Shown in pieces: positions 41,433 to 50,086 of a stretch of 64,000 bases of DNA. The notes under the pieces were generated by a model. The model worked only from the letters and a program-made list of their open reading frames with translations. It had not been told where the DNA came from and did not search any database. Source of the DNA: Crossiella sp. CA-258035. Its GTDB lineage: Bacteria; Actinomycetota; Actinomycetes; Mycobacteriales; Pseudonocardiaceae. The position numbers and the translations under genes are program-made. The DNA is taken from assembly GCF_030064675.1 (NCBI RefSeq), contig NZ_CP116413.1, forward strand, positions 3,690,001-3,754,000, given 5' to 3'. How positions within the stretch are numbered: the first letter of the stretch is position 1; each line of letters starts with the position of its first letter.

Positions 41433-43504
41433 GGAAAGCGGTGCGGCTGCTCCTGCTGCTGGTGGTCACCGCGCTCGCCCTGACCGCGCCGGTCCCCGCC
41501 CAGGCCGGGCCGGGCACCGCCCACGGTCGGTCGGTGATCGGCCTGCACAGCGGGTGGAGCTTCCACCGCGGCGAGGCGCCGGGCGCGGCCGAGCCCGGCT
41601 TCGACGACTCCGGCTGGGACCGGGTCACCGTGCCGCACAGCTGGAACGGGCGGGACGGCCAGGACGGCGGCAACGACTACTACCGCGGCCCCGGCTGGTA
41701 CCGGCGCAGCCTGCCCGCGCCTGCCGGCGGCCGGGTGTGGTTGCAGTTCGACGGGGCCAACACCACCACCACGGTATGGGTCAACGGCCGCCTGCTCGGC
41801 GAGCACAAGGGCGGCTACGCGCGGTTCCGCTTCGACGCCACCGAGGCGTTGCGCCCCGGCCGGTCCAACGTGCTCGCGGTCCGGGTGAGCAATGCCCCGG
41901 ACCCGGACGTGGCACCGCTGAGCGGCGACTTCACCATGCACGGCGGGCTCTACCGGGAGGTCAGTCTGGTGCTGACCGACGCGGTGCACCTGGACCTGCT
42001 CGACCACGGCGGCCCCGGCCTCTACCTCCGGCAGCAGCGGGTGACGCCGGAGTCGGCGACCGTGGCGGCGAGCACCAAGCTGGTCAACGACAGCCGGTCC
42101 ACCACCAGGGTGCGGCTGCGCGCCACGGTCACCGGCGCGTTCGGCGAAGTGGTGGCACGCGAGCAGTCCAGCGTGCGCGCGGTCGGCGGCGGTCAGGCGG
42201 TGGAACTGGCGCTGCCGCTCACCATCGCCCGCCCGAGGCTGTGGCAGGGCCGCGCGGACCCGTTCCGCTACCAGGCCACCGTGGAGGTGGTGGACATTGG
42301 CGGCCGGGTGCTGGATCGGGTCAGCCAGCCGCTGGGCCTGCGCACCGCCGAGGTCTCCGCCACCGACGGCTTCGCCCTCAACGGCGAGCGACTGCCGGTG
42401 CAGGGGGTGAACCTGCACCAGGACCGGCCCGATGTGGGCTGGGCGGTCACCCCGGCGCAGCACGCCGAGGACTTCCGGATCATGCGCGAGATGGGCGTCA
42501 ACGCCATCCGCACCGCGCACTACCAGCACGGCGAGACCGTCTACGAGCTGGCCGACCGGCACGGTTTCCTGGTGTGGACGGAAATTCCGCTGATCAACCT
42601 CACCACCGACAGCCCGGCCTTCCGGGCCAACATCGAGACCCAGCTGCGGGAGATGATCCGGCAGAACTTCAACCACCCCTCGGTGGTGTGGTGGGGCCTG
42701 GGCAACGAGCTGTGGCACGACTCCCCGGCGAACAACGCCCTGCTGGACCGGCTGGCCCAGGTGGTGCGCGCGGAGGACCCCTCGCGGCCCTCGGCGTACG
42801 CGAGCTGTTGCGTCTCCGACCGGGCCGGGATCACCAAGCACACCAACGGGATCGGCTACAACAAGTACTTCGGCTGGTACACCGGGACCTTCGCCGAGCT
42901 GGGGCCGTGGGCAGACCAGCTGCGCGCCGCCGACCCGGCCCGGCCGCTCGCGCTCAGCGAGTACGGCGCGGGAGCCAGCGCCTTCCAGCACCAGGAGAAC
43001 CCACCGAACCCGGCACCCGCCTCGCGCTGGCACCCCGAGCAGTACCAGTCCGCCTACCACGAGGCCTACTGGAACCAGCTCAGACAGCGGCGCTGGCTGT
43101 GGGGCTCGTTCGTGTGGGCCATGTTCGACTTCGCCTCCGACAGCCGCGACGAGGGCGACACCCCCGGCCGCAACGACAAGGGCCTGGTGACCTACGACCG
43201 GGGCATCCGCAAGGACGCCTTCTACTGGTACCAGGCGAACTGGACGGACACCCCGGTGGTGCACCTCAACAGCAAGCGGTGGACCAGCCGGACCGCGGCG
43301 CGCACCACGGTCCGGGCCTACACCAACGCCGAGACGCTCACCCTGCGGGTCAACGGCAAGCAGGTCGGCGAACCGGTCAGCGGTGCGAGCCGGGTCGCCG
43401 AGTGGCCGGAGGTGCTGTTGCGGCCGGGCCCGAACACCGTGCAGGTCTCCGGGCTCAAGAACGGCCGCCCACACACCGACACCGCGGTCTGGACGCTGCG
43501 GTGA
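41429..43504 (+). CDS. Secreted GH2 glycosidase, beta-galactosidase type
   Basis: 691 residues with signal peptide MRKAVRLLLLLVVTALALTAPVPAQA. Jelly-roll sugar-binding domain (WDRVTVPHSWNGRD ... GLYREVSL), immunoglobulin-like domain, TIM barrel with acid/base Glu in WWGLGNELWHD and nucleophile Glu in ALSEYGAGAS, and a C-terminal beta domain (LRVNGKQVG). ATG 41429 overlaps the stop of the PL10-like gene. With pectate lyases it may trim galactan side chains of pectin; GH2 also includes glucuronidases and arabinosidases, so the sugar is not certain. Confidence 0.87.
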   Translation: MRKAVRLLLLLVVTALALTAPVPAQAGPGTAHGRSVIGLHSGWSFHRGEAPGAAEPGFDDSGWDRVTVPHSWNGRDGQDGGNDYYRGPGWYRRSLPAPAGGRVWLQFDGANTTTTVWVNGRLLGEHKGGYARFRFDATEALRPGRSNVLAVRVSNAPDPDVAPLSGDFTMHGGLYREVSLVLTDAVHLDLLDHGGPGLYLRQQRVTPESATVAASTKLVNDSRSTTRVRLRATVTGAFGEVVAREQSSVRAVGGGQAVELALPLTIARPRLWQGRADPFRYQATVEVVDIGGRVLDRVSQPLGLRTAEVSATDGFALNGERLPVQGVNLHQDRPDVGWAVTPAQHAEDFRIMREMGVNAIRTAHYQHGETVYELADRHGFLVWTEIPLINLTTDSPAFRANIETQLREMIRQNFNHPSVVWWGLGNELWHDSPANNALLDRLAQVVRAEDPSRPSAYASCCVSDRAGITKHTNGIGYNKYFGWYTGTFAELGPWADQLRAADPARPLALSEYGAGASAFQHQENPPNPAPASRWHPEQYQSAYHEAYWNQLRQRRWLWGSFVWAMFDFASDSRDEGDTPGRNDKGLVTYDRGIRKDAFYWYQANWTDTPVVHLNSKRWTSRTAARTTVRAYTNAETLTLRVNGKQVGEPVSGASRVAEWPEVLLRPGPNTVQVSGLKNGRPHTDTAVWTLR

Positions 43505-43505
43505 C

Positions 43506-45866
43506 TCAGCTCCGCGCGCGCCCGAAGACCTCCGCCTCGGCCATGTTCAGCTCCTGCGGCCGGTCGGTGGCCAGCCACACGCGCACGTAGCGCCCGCGCG
43601 CGGGCAGGCTGACCTCGGTCGGCCTGCCCGCCTGCGCCAGCTCGTGGCGGCTGGTCACCCCCGGCGCGCGCAGTGCCTCGGCGAGGGTGTCCGGGAAGGG
43701 CTGCGCGGAGACCAGCACGTGGTAGTCGGCCAGGCGTTCGGTGCAGCAGTCCACCCGGTTGTGCACCCGGACCGACTCGATGTCGGCCACCACGCCCAGG
43801 TCGACCTGCCACCACGGTCGCGGCTCGGCGCCGGAGGTGGTGGAGAAGCTGACCAGGTCGCCGTCCACGGACTTCGCGGCGGCGTAGTCGGCCGAGTAAT
43901 CCGAGATCTGGCTGGCCGGCTTGCCTGCCGAGAGGTTGCGCAGCGGTGGCAGGCCGAGGAACTCGTCGTGCCGGGCGCGCACCCGGTCCAGGAAGACGTC
44001 CAGCACGCCGTCGCCGATCCGCACCACGCCCTCGACCCGGTTCTCCCCGGGCACCGAGCGGATCCGGTTCGCCTTGGCGGACAGGGCATCCATCCGCTCC
44101 CGCGCCGCGGCGGCGGCCCGCCGGTCGCCCGCGCCGATCGCGTCCAGCGTGTCGAGGCCCGCGCCCATGGCCCCGGCCCACAGCTCGGTGGCGGCCAGCC
44201 AGTTCGCCGCGTCGTCCAGGAACGCCCGGTCCGCGACGGTGGCCCTGATCACCGAGGGGGCCGCGGTGATCCGCCGGACGTGCTGGCGCAGCGCGCTCGC
44301 CGCGCCGGGCGCGCCCGCCCAGAACGCGTCCACCCTGGCCTGGAGTGCGGGGGCCTGGGGCTGCCACGGGCGTGGGCCGAAGGTCGGGGCGAGGTGGTTG
44401 AGGTCGAAGAAGTCCAGCAGCGCCCTGACCCCCGCCCGGTCGCCGCCCGCGAGATGCGCCGCGGCCGCCCGCCAGCTGCGGTCGCGGTCGTAGCCGCGGT
44501 CGTGCCAGGAGAAGTCGGCCATGGTGAACACCGCGACCTTGCTCGCGGCGGCCTGGTTCATCGGGTTGGCCACGATGCCGGCCAGGTGGCCGGACAGGCC
44601 GGGCTCGCGGTGGTCGTAGGGCGCGAGCAGCAGCCGCCCCGCGGCCTGGCCGAAGTCGTTGACCGGGTAGTTGTCCCAGGCGAAGACCTTGCGGCCGAAC
44701 AGTTCCGAGGCGCGGCGGGCCTGGTCCACGGTGATGCTGGGCGGCACCACGTCGGTGCCGGTCCACATCACCAGCACCGCGGGGTCCAGGGTCGAGCGGA
44801 GCACCTGCTTGTACTCGGTGTCGGTGAGGTCGCCGTACTCGGTCGGCACCATCTGCAACGGGTGCGTGCCGGGGTGGGCGGCCAGGAAACCGCGCTGGAG
44901 GTCGTTGAGCAGCCCGACCTGGGTCACTCCCGCGGCGTGGCGGCCCGGTTCGCCGTAGGCCGTCCGGTCGGCCGCGCAGTTCCACCGGGTGTAGCTGATG
45001 TCGTCCAGCGGGACGGAGAAGGCGCGCACGCCGAGGTCGTACATGGCTTGCAGCTTCGTGGTGAGCGCGGCGCGGTCCTCGGCGCTGGAGTAGCAGATCG
45101 AGGTGCCGGGGGAGAGCGCGTAGGTGAACCGGACGTGCTGGGCCGCGGCCGCCTTGACCAGCTCGCCCAGCTGGGCCAGCCGGTCGGCGGGGTAGGGCTC
45201 GCGCCAGCGGTCGCGGTGGTACGGGTCGTCCTTGGGCGCGTAGATGTAGGTGTTGGCCTTGACCTGGCCGTAGAAGGCGAGCTGGTCGAGGCGTTCCCGG
45301 TGCGTCCACGGCGAACCGTAGAAGCCCTCGATGGTGCCGCGCAGGGCCATCGCGGGGAAGTCGCTGACCGCGGCCCCCGCGATGCGCGGGCGGTGCCGGT
45401 CGCCGGTGAACAGCTGCCGCAGGGTCTGCACGGCGTAGTACTGGCCCGCCGCATCCACCCCGCCGAGCGCGACCGAACCGCGCCGCGCGGTGATGGTGAG
45501 CGCGCTGCCCTCCGCATGGCGGGGGACCGGGGTCGAGCCGAGGGCGGCGGCGACATCGGGCCGGTCGGCCGGTCCCAGGTGGAAGGTCAGCGGCGCACGC
45601 CCCGCGGTGTCGATGTGCCGGACGCCGTGCTCGCGCAGGGTCCGCTCCAGCAGGGCGCGGGCGGCCGGGTCGGTGCGCTCGTCCACCACCAGCCGTACCC
45701 GGCTGCCCACCGGGACGTCCGGCCCGCTGCGCTGGATGTGTTGCGGCGCGGGCGAAACCTGGGGGAGCGGGGCGGCCTCCACCGCGGCCTGGGCCGGGGC
45801 GGCGAGCATGCCCAGTGGCAGCGCGGCGGCGAGCAGGACGGACACCGTTCGGCCGAGCAGCTGCAT
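43506..45866 (-). CDS. Secreted GH84 beta-N-acetylglucosaminidase with F5/8C domain
   Basis: 786 residues, signal peptide ending AAPAQAA. GH20b-like N-terminal domain (about 38-155), GH84 barrel beginning MALRGTIEGFYGSPWTHRERL with the catalytic Asp pair in SVPLDDIS (substrate-assisted hydrolysis), a helical region and a C-terminal discoidin/CBM32-like domain (SADYAAAKSVDGDLVSF ... YVRVWLA). It removes O-GlcNAc or terminal GlcNAc from glycans. Its stop is one base away from that of GH2 on the opposite strand. The divergent gap to the second LPMO carries a CebR box closer to the LPMO. Confidence 0.92.
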   Translation of the reverse strand: MQLLGRTVSVLLAAALPLGMLAAPAQAAVEAAPLPQVSPAPQHIQRSGPDVPVGSRVRLVVDERTDPAARALLERTLREHGVRHIDTAGRAPLTFHLGPADRPDVAAALGSTPVPRHAEGSALTITARRGSVALGGVDAAGQYYAVQTLRQLFTGDRHRPRIAGAAVSDFPAMALRGTIEGFYGSPWTHRERLDQLAFYGQVKANTYIYAPKDDPYHRDRWREPYPADRLAQLGELVKAAAAQHVRFTYALSPGTSICYSSAEDRAALTTKLQAMYDLGVRAFSVPLDDISYTRWNCAADRTAYGEPGRHAAGVTQVGLLNDLQRGFLAAHPGTHPLQMVPTEYGDLTDTEYKQVLRSTLDPAVLVMWTGTDVVPPSITVDQARRASELFGRKVFAWDNYPVNDFGQAAGRLLLAPYDHREPGLSGHLAGIVANPMNQAAASKVAVFTMADFSWHDRGYDRDRSWRAAAAHLAGGDRAGVRALLDFFDLNHLAPTFGPRPWQPQAPALQARVDAFWAGAPGAASALRQHVRRITAAPSVIRATVADRAFLDDAANWLAATELWAGAMGAGLDTLDAIGAGDRRAAAAARERMDALSAKANRIRSVPGENRVEGVVRIGDGVLDVFLDRVRARHDEFLGLPPLRNLSAGKPASQISDYSADYAAAKSVDGDLVSFSTTSGAEPRPWWQVDLGVVADIESVRVHNRVDCCTERLADYHVLVSAQPFPDTLAEALRAPGVTSRHELAQAGRPTEVSLPARGRYVRVWLATDRPQELNMAEAEVFGRARS

Positions 45867-46003
45867 GCGATCTCCAGAGAAGTGCGGGCGGCGATGTGCT
45901 CCAGTATGGCCCGTGGCCGGGGCTTTTCCGGTGCTACCAACGTTTGGGCGCGGTGGTCCGGTCTATGGGTTCCCAAGACGTGCCGGACTGGCTACCCTCC
46001 GAA

Positions 46004-46019
46004 CTGGGAGCGCTCCCAG
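46004..46019. promoter_or_regulatory. CebR operator before the second LPMO
   Basis: Perfect CTGGGAGCGCTCCCAG, 36 bp before ATG 46056 and 138 bp from the divergent GH84 start; about 25 kb from cebR, so the regulon is split in the window. Confidence 0.92.
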
Positions 46020-46055
46020 AAAACCTGATGCTCGATCCTCAAGGAGGAGGACAGC

Positions 46056-46724
46056 ATGGCGCAGAACAGATCCGCCCGACCCCTGCTCGCCAGAGCGCTC
46101 GTGGTGCTGAGCGCGGTCGGCGCGCTGCTAGCCGGGGCTCTGACCGGCGTCGCCCAGGCGCACGGCTCGGCCACCGACCCGCCCTCGCGCAACTACGGCT
46201 GCTGGCAGCGCTGGGGCAGCGACTTCCAGAACCCGGCCATGGCCACCCGCGATCCCATGTGCTGGCAGGCCTGGCGGGCCAACCCCAACGCGATGTGGAA
46301 CTGGAACGGCCTGTACCGGGAGAACCTCAAGGGCAACCACCGCGGCAACATCCCGAACGGGCAGCTGTGCAGCGGCGGGCACGCCGAGGGCGGCCGGTAC
46401 AACTCGATGGACACCGTCGGCGCGTGGCAGACGGTGAACAAGCCACGGCGGTTCACCCTGACCATCACCGACCAGGCCCGCCACGGCGCGGACTACCTGC
46501 AGGTGTACATCACCAAGCAGGGCTTCAACCCCGCGACCCAGGCACTGGGCTGGGACAACCTGGAACAGGTCGCCCAGACCGGCCGCATCGCACCCAACGG
46601 CACCTACCAGGTCAACGTTGACGCGGGCAGCCGGACCGGACGGCACATCGTCTACACCATCTGGCAGGCCAGCCACCTGGACCAGTCCTACTACTTCTGC
46701 AGCGACGTCAACTTCACCGGCTGA
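46056..46724 (+). CDS. Secreted lytic polysaccharide monooxygenase, single-domain AA10
   Basis: 222 residues. Signal peptide cut at VAQA|HGSATDPPSRNYGCW gives the N-terminal copper His; the second brace His is in TDQARHGADYLQVY. No CBM. The sequence pattern NYGCWQRWGSDFQNPAM and NGQLCSGGH resembles the AA10 group active on cellulose, and the perfect CebR box supports this over chitin. RBS AAGGAGGAGG before ATG 46056. Confidence 0.93.
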   Translation: MAQNRSARPLLARALVVLSAVGALLAGALTGVAQAHGSATDPPSRNYGCWQRWGSDFQNPAMATRDPMCWQAWRANPNAMWNWNGLYRENLKGNHRGNIPNGQLCSGGHAEGGRYNSMDTVGAWQTVNKPRRFTLTITDQARHGADYLQVYITKQGFNPATQALGWDNLEQVAQTGRIAPNGTYQVNVDAGSRTGRHIVYTIWQASHLDQSYYFCSDVNFTG

Positions 46725-46743
46725 GCCGGGGGTGGCGCGCACG

Positions 46744-47505
46744 ATGCGGGAAGTCGCTGACCGACTCGTGCGCGCCTGCCCCTCGGCCGGGGAACCATGG
46801 CTGGTGGCCGATGACGGCTGGGTTCGGGTGCACGCCGGGCGGACCGCGCTGGCGGAGTACGTGCTCGGCCCGGCCGAGCCGTACCTGCACCCGTTGCGCA
46901 CCACCGCGGGCGAGCTGGTCACCGGACCCGGCGGCCTGCGCTTCACCGCGGCCGAGGTCTCCGGCGAGAACGCCTGGGGCGGCCGCACCCCGCCCGTCAG
47001 CGGCACGATGCGGCACGTGCGCTGGGCGCGGGTCCGCTGCCACGACGGCAGGGCCGAGCTGCGGCACTGGCTGGACTGGCGGACCCGGTCGGGGCAGTGC
47101 TGGCTGGCCGAGGACCGCGCCATCGAGGTGGACCAGGTGGACCCCGCCGACGGTTCCTGGCTGCTCACCTGGAAAACCCGGCTGCACAACACGAGCGGAC
47201 GCCGACTCCGGTGGGGCGGACCGCGCTGCCCCGGCCCCCGCTCCTTCGCTGCCGCCTGCACTGCGGAAAGCGCCAGCGGCATCCGCGCGCCGTGGCGGGC
47301 TTTCACCGGTGCGCACGAGGAAAGCGGGCGGCGCTCCAGTGTGATCTTCGTCGAGCACCCCCGCAATCGCCGGGGGCCGCTGCTGATCGAGCCGGAGGCC
47401 CGGCTCGACCTGACCCACCACCTGGTCATCGCGGACGGGCACTGGGATCCGGCGCGCATCGAGCGCTACCTGACCCGGCGGGTGGTTCCCCGCTGGACGG
47501 CCTAG
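46744..47505 (+). CDS. Reduced DUF6807 (PmoA family) paralogue
   Basis: 253 residues, cytoplasmic. It aligns by eye with the DUF6807 protein at 51223: LAEYVLGPAEPYLHPLRTTAGELVT / FTAAEVSGENAWGG here, against FEYVFRP...PKPYLHPVRTLAGDVVT / MTATDVSGQNFWGG there. The stretch HDHRWHKG between those blocks in the full family member is absent, as are parts of the middle. Function of the family is unknown; it accompanies sugar oxidoreductases. ATG 46744 is used; GTG 46732 is an alternative. The end shares four bases (CTAG) with the convergent propeller gene. Confidence 0.7.
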   Translation: MREVADRLVRACPSAGEPWLVADDGWVRVHAGRTALAEYVLGPAEPYLHPLRTTAGELVTGPGGLRFTAAEVSGENAWGGRTPPVSGTMRHVRWARVRCHDGRAELRHWLDWRTRSGQCWLAEDRAIEVDQVDPADGSWLLTWKTRLHNTSGRRLRWGGPRCPGPRSFAAACTAESASGIRAPWRAFTGAHEESGRRSSVIFVEHPRNRRGPLLIEPEARLDLTHHLVIADGHWDPARIERYLTRRVVPRWTA

Positions 47506-48560
47506 GTGGCGCGCTGGCCGCCGCGCAGCTCCACTGTGGACTGTGGCCGCCAGTCCACTTCGGACGGTGCGTCGCGGTCGGCGGTGAGCTTGCCGTCCAC
47601 CACCGCCAGCGAGGCCAGTTGCAGGCAGGAGGCCTGGCCGAACCGGCAGGAGTAGAGGATGTGCGCCCGCTCGCCCTGGGTGAGCACCGAGCCGTGGTGA
47701 CCGGGAGCGTTGTCTCCCAGGCGGATTCCCGGTTGGGCCAGCAGCGGTTCGGACTGCGGGAACCAGGTCCGCAGGTCGTTGGAGCGGTACACCGGCAGGC
47801 CGCGGTCGCCGCTGGTGATCATCCAGTAGTACCCGACGAAGCGGAACACGCTGGGCGCGCCCTGGCCCGGCGGGCACACCGACCGGCTGACCGGAAGCCA
47901 GGTGCTCAGGTCGGTGGAGTCGGCCGCGTGCACGCTGCCGTCGGGCACCGTGTACCACATGCGCCAGGTCTGGCCGTCGGGCAGTGGCCAGACCGCCGCG
48001 TCCGCGCAGCCTTCACCGGAGAGCTCCAGCTCGCGGTCGAAACGCCAGTTCAGCAGGTCCTGCGAGGTGTAGTGCAGGATGTGGCCGCGGGTGGCGCGGG
48101 CGGCCCGGGTGCCGGCCACGTGGCTGACGTAGAGGTGGTAGGTCCCGCCGTGCCAGATCACCTCCGGCGCCCAGAAGCTGTTGCGTCCGGAGTGGACGGT
48201 GTCCAGGCCCTTGGGCGCGCCGCGGTACTCCCAGCTGCGGCCGCCGGTCGAGCTGGTGGCGATGCCGATGGTGGCCCCGCGCGGCGAGGTGGCCGCGGAG
48301 TAGAGCACGCACCACTCGCCGGCCGCGCGGTGGTAGACGACCACCGGATCGGTTGCGCCACCGTGGATCGGGTCGCGGAACAGCGGCGCGTCCGCCTGCG
48401 CGATCGCGGGCACGGTGGTCGCGCCAGGCTCGCTCAGGGCCAGCAGACTGCTGCCCGCGCCGTTGAAGTAGCGCAACCCTTGCCAGGAACGGGTGTCCAG
48501 GCCGGTCAGGGGAGCGCTGGTGCCCCGGAGGTTCAACACGGGGCGGCTGGTCCAGGACAC
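47502..48560 (-). CDS. GH43-like five-bladed beta-propeller protein, cytoplasmic
   Basis: 352 residues, no signal peptide. Repeated beta-blade patterns: GGATDPVVVYHRAAGEWCVLYSA, SFWAPEVIWHGGTYHLYVSHV, GCADAAVWPLPDGQTWRMWYTV, SVFRFVGYYWMITSG. The Asp in TDP and Glu in APEV are placed like the base and acid of GH43/GH32-type propellers. Which sugar is not clear; an arabinosidase or xylosidase-like role on imported oligosaccharides is plausible. GTG 48560 is chosen for GGAGG about 7 bases upstream. A perfect palindromic operator lies 37 bp upstream. Confidence 0.75.
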   Translation of the reverse strand: MSWTSRPVLNLRGTSAPLTGLDTRSWQGLRYFNGAGSSLLALSEPGATTVPAIAQADAPLFRDPIHGGATDPVVVYHRAAGEWCVLYSAATSPRGATIGIATSSTGGRSWEYRGAPKGLDTVHSGRNSFWAPEVIWHGGTYHLYVSHVAGTRAARATRGHILHYTSQDLLNWRFDRELELSGEGCADAAVWPLPDGQTWRMWYTVPDGSVHAADSTDLSTWLPVSRSVCPPGQGAPSVFRFVGYYWMITSGDRGLPVYRSNDLRTWFPQSEPLLAQPGIRLGDNAPGHHGSVLTQGERAHILYSCRFGQASCLQLASLAVVDGKLTADRDAPSEVDWRPQSTVELRGGQRAT

Positions 48561-48596
48561 GACTGACCTCCGGCAGGGTGCTGGCTGTGCACCACT

Positions 48597-48610
48597 TGTT
48601 AACGTTAACA
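48597..48610. promoter_or_regulatory. LacI-type palindromic operator before the propeller gene
   Basis: TGTTAACGTTAACA, a perfect 14-bp palindrome with central CG. Its A/T-rich arms stand out from the surrounding GC-rich DNA. Different from the CebR box, so another regulator. Confidence 0.75.
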
Positions 48611-48735
48611 TTGGTCTGCTGCCCGGTCAACACCCTGGCCCGCGCGGTCGCGAACGGTTCGGTCGAACCTTGTGCCGGATCGCCGTTTTCCCTTAGCTTG
48701 CAAGGAGATCCCGGTTCCGGCCGGTCCCCGAACGC

Positions 48736-48760
48736 ATTCGACGACGAATTCGATTCGAAT
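48736..48760. promoter_or_regulatory. TTCGA-rich operator before the beta-helix gene
   Basis: ATTCGAC (48736-48742) followed by ATTCGATTCGAAT (48748-48760), 10 bp before ATG 48771. The same 13-mer, in reverse, is before the SnoaL-like gene. Confidence 0.75.
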
Positions 48761-48770
48761 CCGAGGCCAG

Positions 48771-49949
48771 ATGAGCTACCAGACCAAAAATTGGCGCGTC
48801 CGAACGATTCTGGCCACCGCCGCGATCGCGACGCTGACCGCGGGCTCGACAGCCGAACCACCGCGCGCGGCGGCCGAACCCAGCCCGAGCGTGCTCGCCT
48901 GCGGCGACCGCACGTTCAACGCGGAAGCCGTCCTCAACGGCAGCACCTGGACCGCCCGCAACGGCGGCCGGACCCTGTACACCGGCGGCGACATGCGGGC
49001 CGCCGCGCAGGCCGCGATCAACAGCCTCAGCGCGGGCCGCACCGCCAAGCAGTGGGTGCTGGTGAGGGGTTCGGGCACGGTGAGCGCGGGCGCGCGGATC
49101 AGCCTGCCCAGCTTCACCGGCCTCGACGTCTGCGGCACCATCAACGTCACCGGCTCCGGCTCCGGTGACCAGGCCCCGATCTACTCCCGCGGCACCCGCG
49201 ACATCGAGGTGCGCTACCTGAAGGTGACCGGCCGCCCGCTGTACGGGATCTTCCTGCGCAACGTGCAGAACGTGGTGCTCGGCCAGATCGACATGCGCCT
49301 GTCCAGTGGGCTCGGCGTGCGCATCGACAACCGGGGCGACACCAGCGTGCGCAGCCGCAACATCCGGCTGGACAACGTGTTCGTCTCCGGCGCGGGCAGC
49401 CACGCGGTGGAGACCTACGGCGTGGACGGCCTCACCATCGGCACCGTGACCGCGCGCGACGTCGGCGAATCCGGGTTGCTGCTCAACGACACCATCAACG
49501 CCACGGTGTCCACTGTGGACGCGGAGAACGCGGGAACGGGCACCGGTTACGCGGCCTTCCGGGTGGCCAACCGCAACGGCCGGATCGGCAACGGCTATCC
49601 CACCAACATCCGGGTCGGCACGGTGCGCGCCCGCAGCGGCGGCCGGGGCGTCTTCTGCGTCTCGGAAAGCGGCGGCCTGGTCATCGACCGCCTCGACCTG
49701 GCCAACACCGGCAACAACGCGATCCTGGTGGAGAACTGCCACAACGTGAACCTGGCCGCGGTCGGCGGCACCGTCTCCGGCGGCGGCGAGATCCGGCTGG
49801 CCGCCCGCACCCAGTTCGCGAACAACTCCGACATCACCGTACAAAACCTGCGCGTGACCAACTCCGCCGTCCGCGAAAGCCCCTGCGGCGCCAACACCAC
49901 CTTCCGCAACATCACCCTCAACAACAGCACCATGAACGTCTGCACCTAA
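48771..49949 (+). CDS. Secreted right-handed beta-helix protein, pectin-lyase-like fold
   Basis: 392 residues with a signal region (RTILATAAIATLTAGSTAEPPRAAAEP). The whole mature part is rung-like repeats (DIEVRYLKVTGRPLYGIFLRNVQNVVLGQIDM, NIRLDNVFVSGAGSHAVETYG, NATVSTVDAENAGTGTGY), the fold of pectate lyases and polygalacturonases. I see no certain PL1 or GH28 active-site motif, so enzyme class is open. ATG 48771 sits immediately after the shared pectin-type operator, so co-regulation with PL1 is likely. The upstream GTG frame lies in the operator. Confidence 0.82.
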   Translation: MSYQTKNWRVRTILATAAIATLTAGSTAEPPRAAAEPSPSVLACGDRTFNAEAVLNGSTWTARNGGRTLYTGGDMRAAAQAAINSLSAGRTAKQWVLVRGSGTVSAGARISLPSFTGLDVCGTINVTGSGSGDQAPIYSRGTRDIEVRYLKVTGRPLYGIFLRNVQNVVLGQIDMRLSSGLGVRIDNRGDTSVRSRNIRLDNVFVSGAGSHAVETYGVDGLTIGTVTARDVGESGLLLNDTINATVSTVDAENAGTGTGYAAFRVANRNGRIGNGYPTNIRVGTVRARSGGRGVFCVSESGGLVIDRLDLANTGNNAILVENCHNVNLAAVGGTVSGGGEIRLAARTQFANNSDITVQNLRVTNSAVRESPCGANTTFRNITLNNSTMNVCT

Positions 49950-49958
49950 CCCACCGCC

Positions 49959-50058
49959 GTGTTGGCCGTTGTCGTACGGTGTGTTGGCCGTTGTTGACGG
50001 TGTCTTGGCCGGAATGTGTACCAGTTCGGCCAACACCGTGTACGACAACGGCCAACAC
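49959..50058. repeat. 100-bp hairpin element, copy 2
   Basis: Same 19-bp terminal inverted repeats as copy 1 (49959-49977 and 50040-50058), length again exactly 100 bp. Direct repeat GTGTTGGCCGTTG at 49981 and inner TTGGCCG/CGGCCAA arms are kept. It fills the gap between the convergent beta-helix and VOC genes. Confidence 0.9.
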
Positions 50059-50086
50059 GCCTGCGAGGTTGGGGCCGGGCGGGCGG

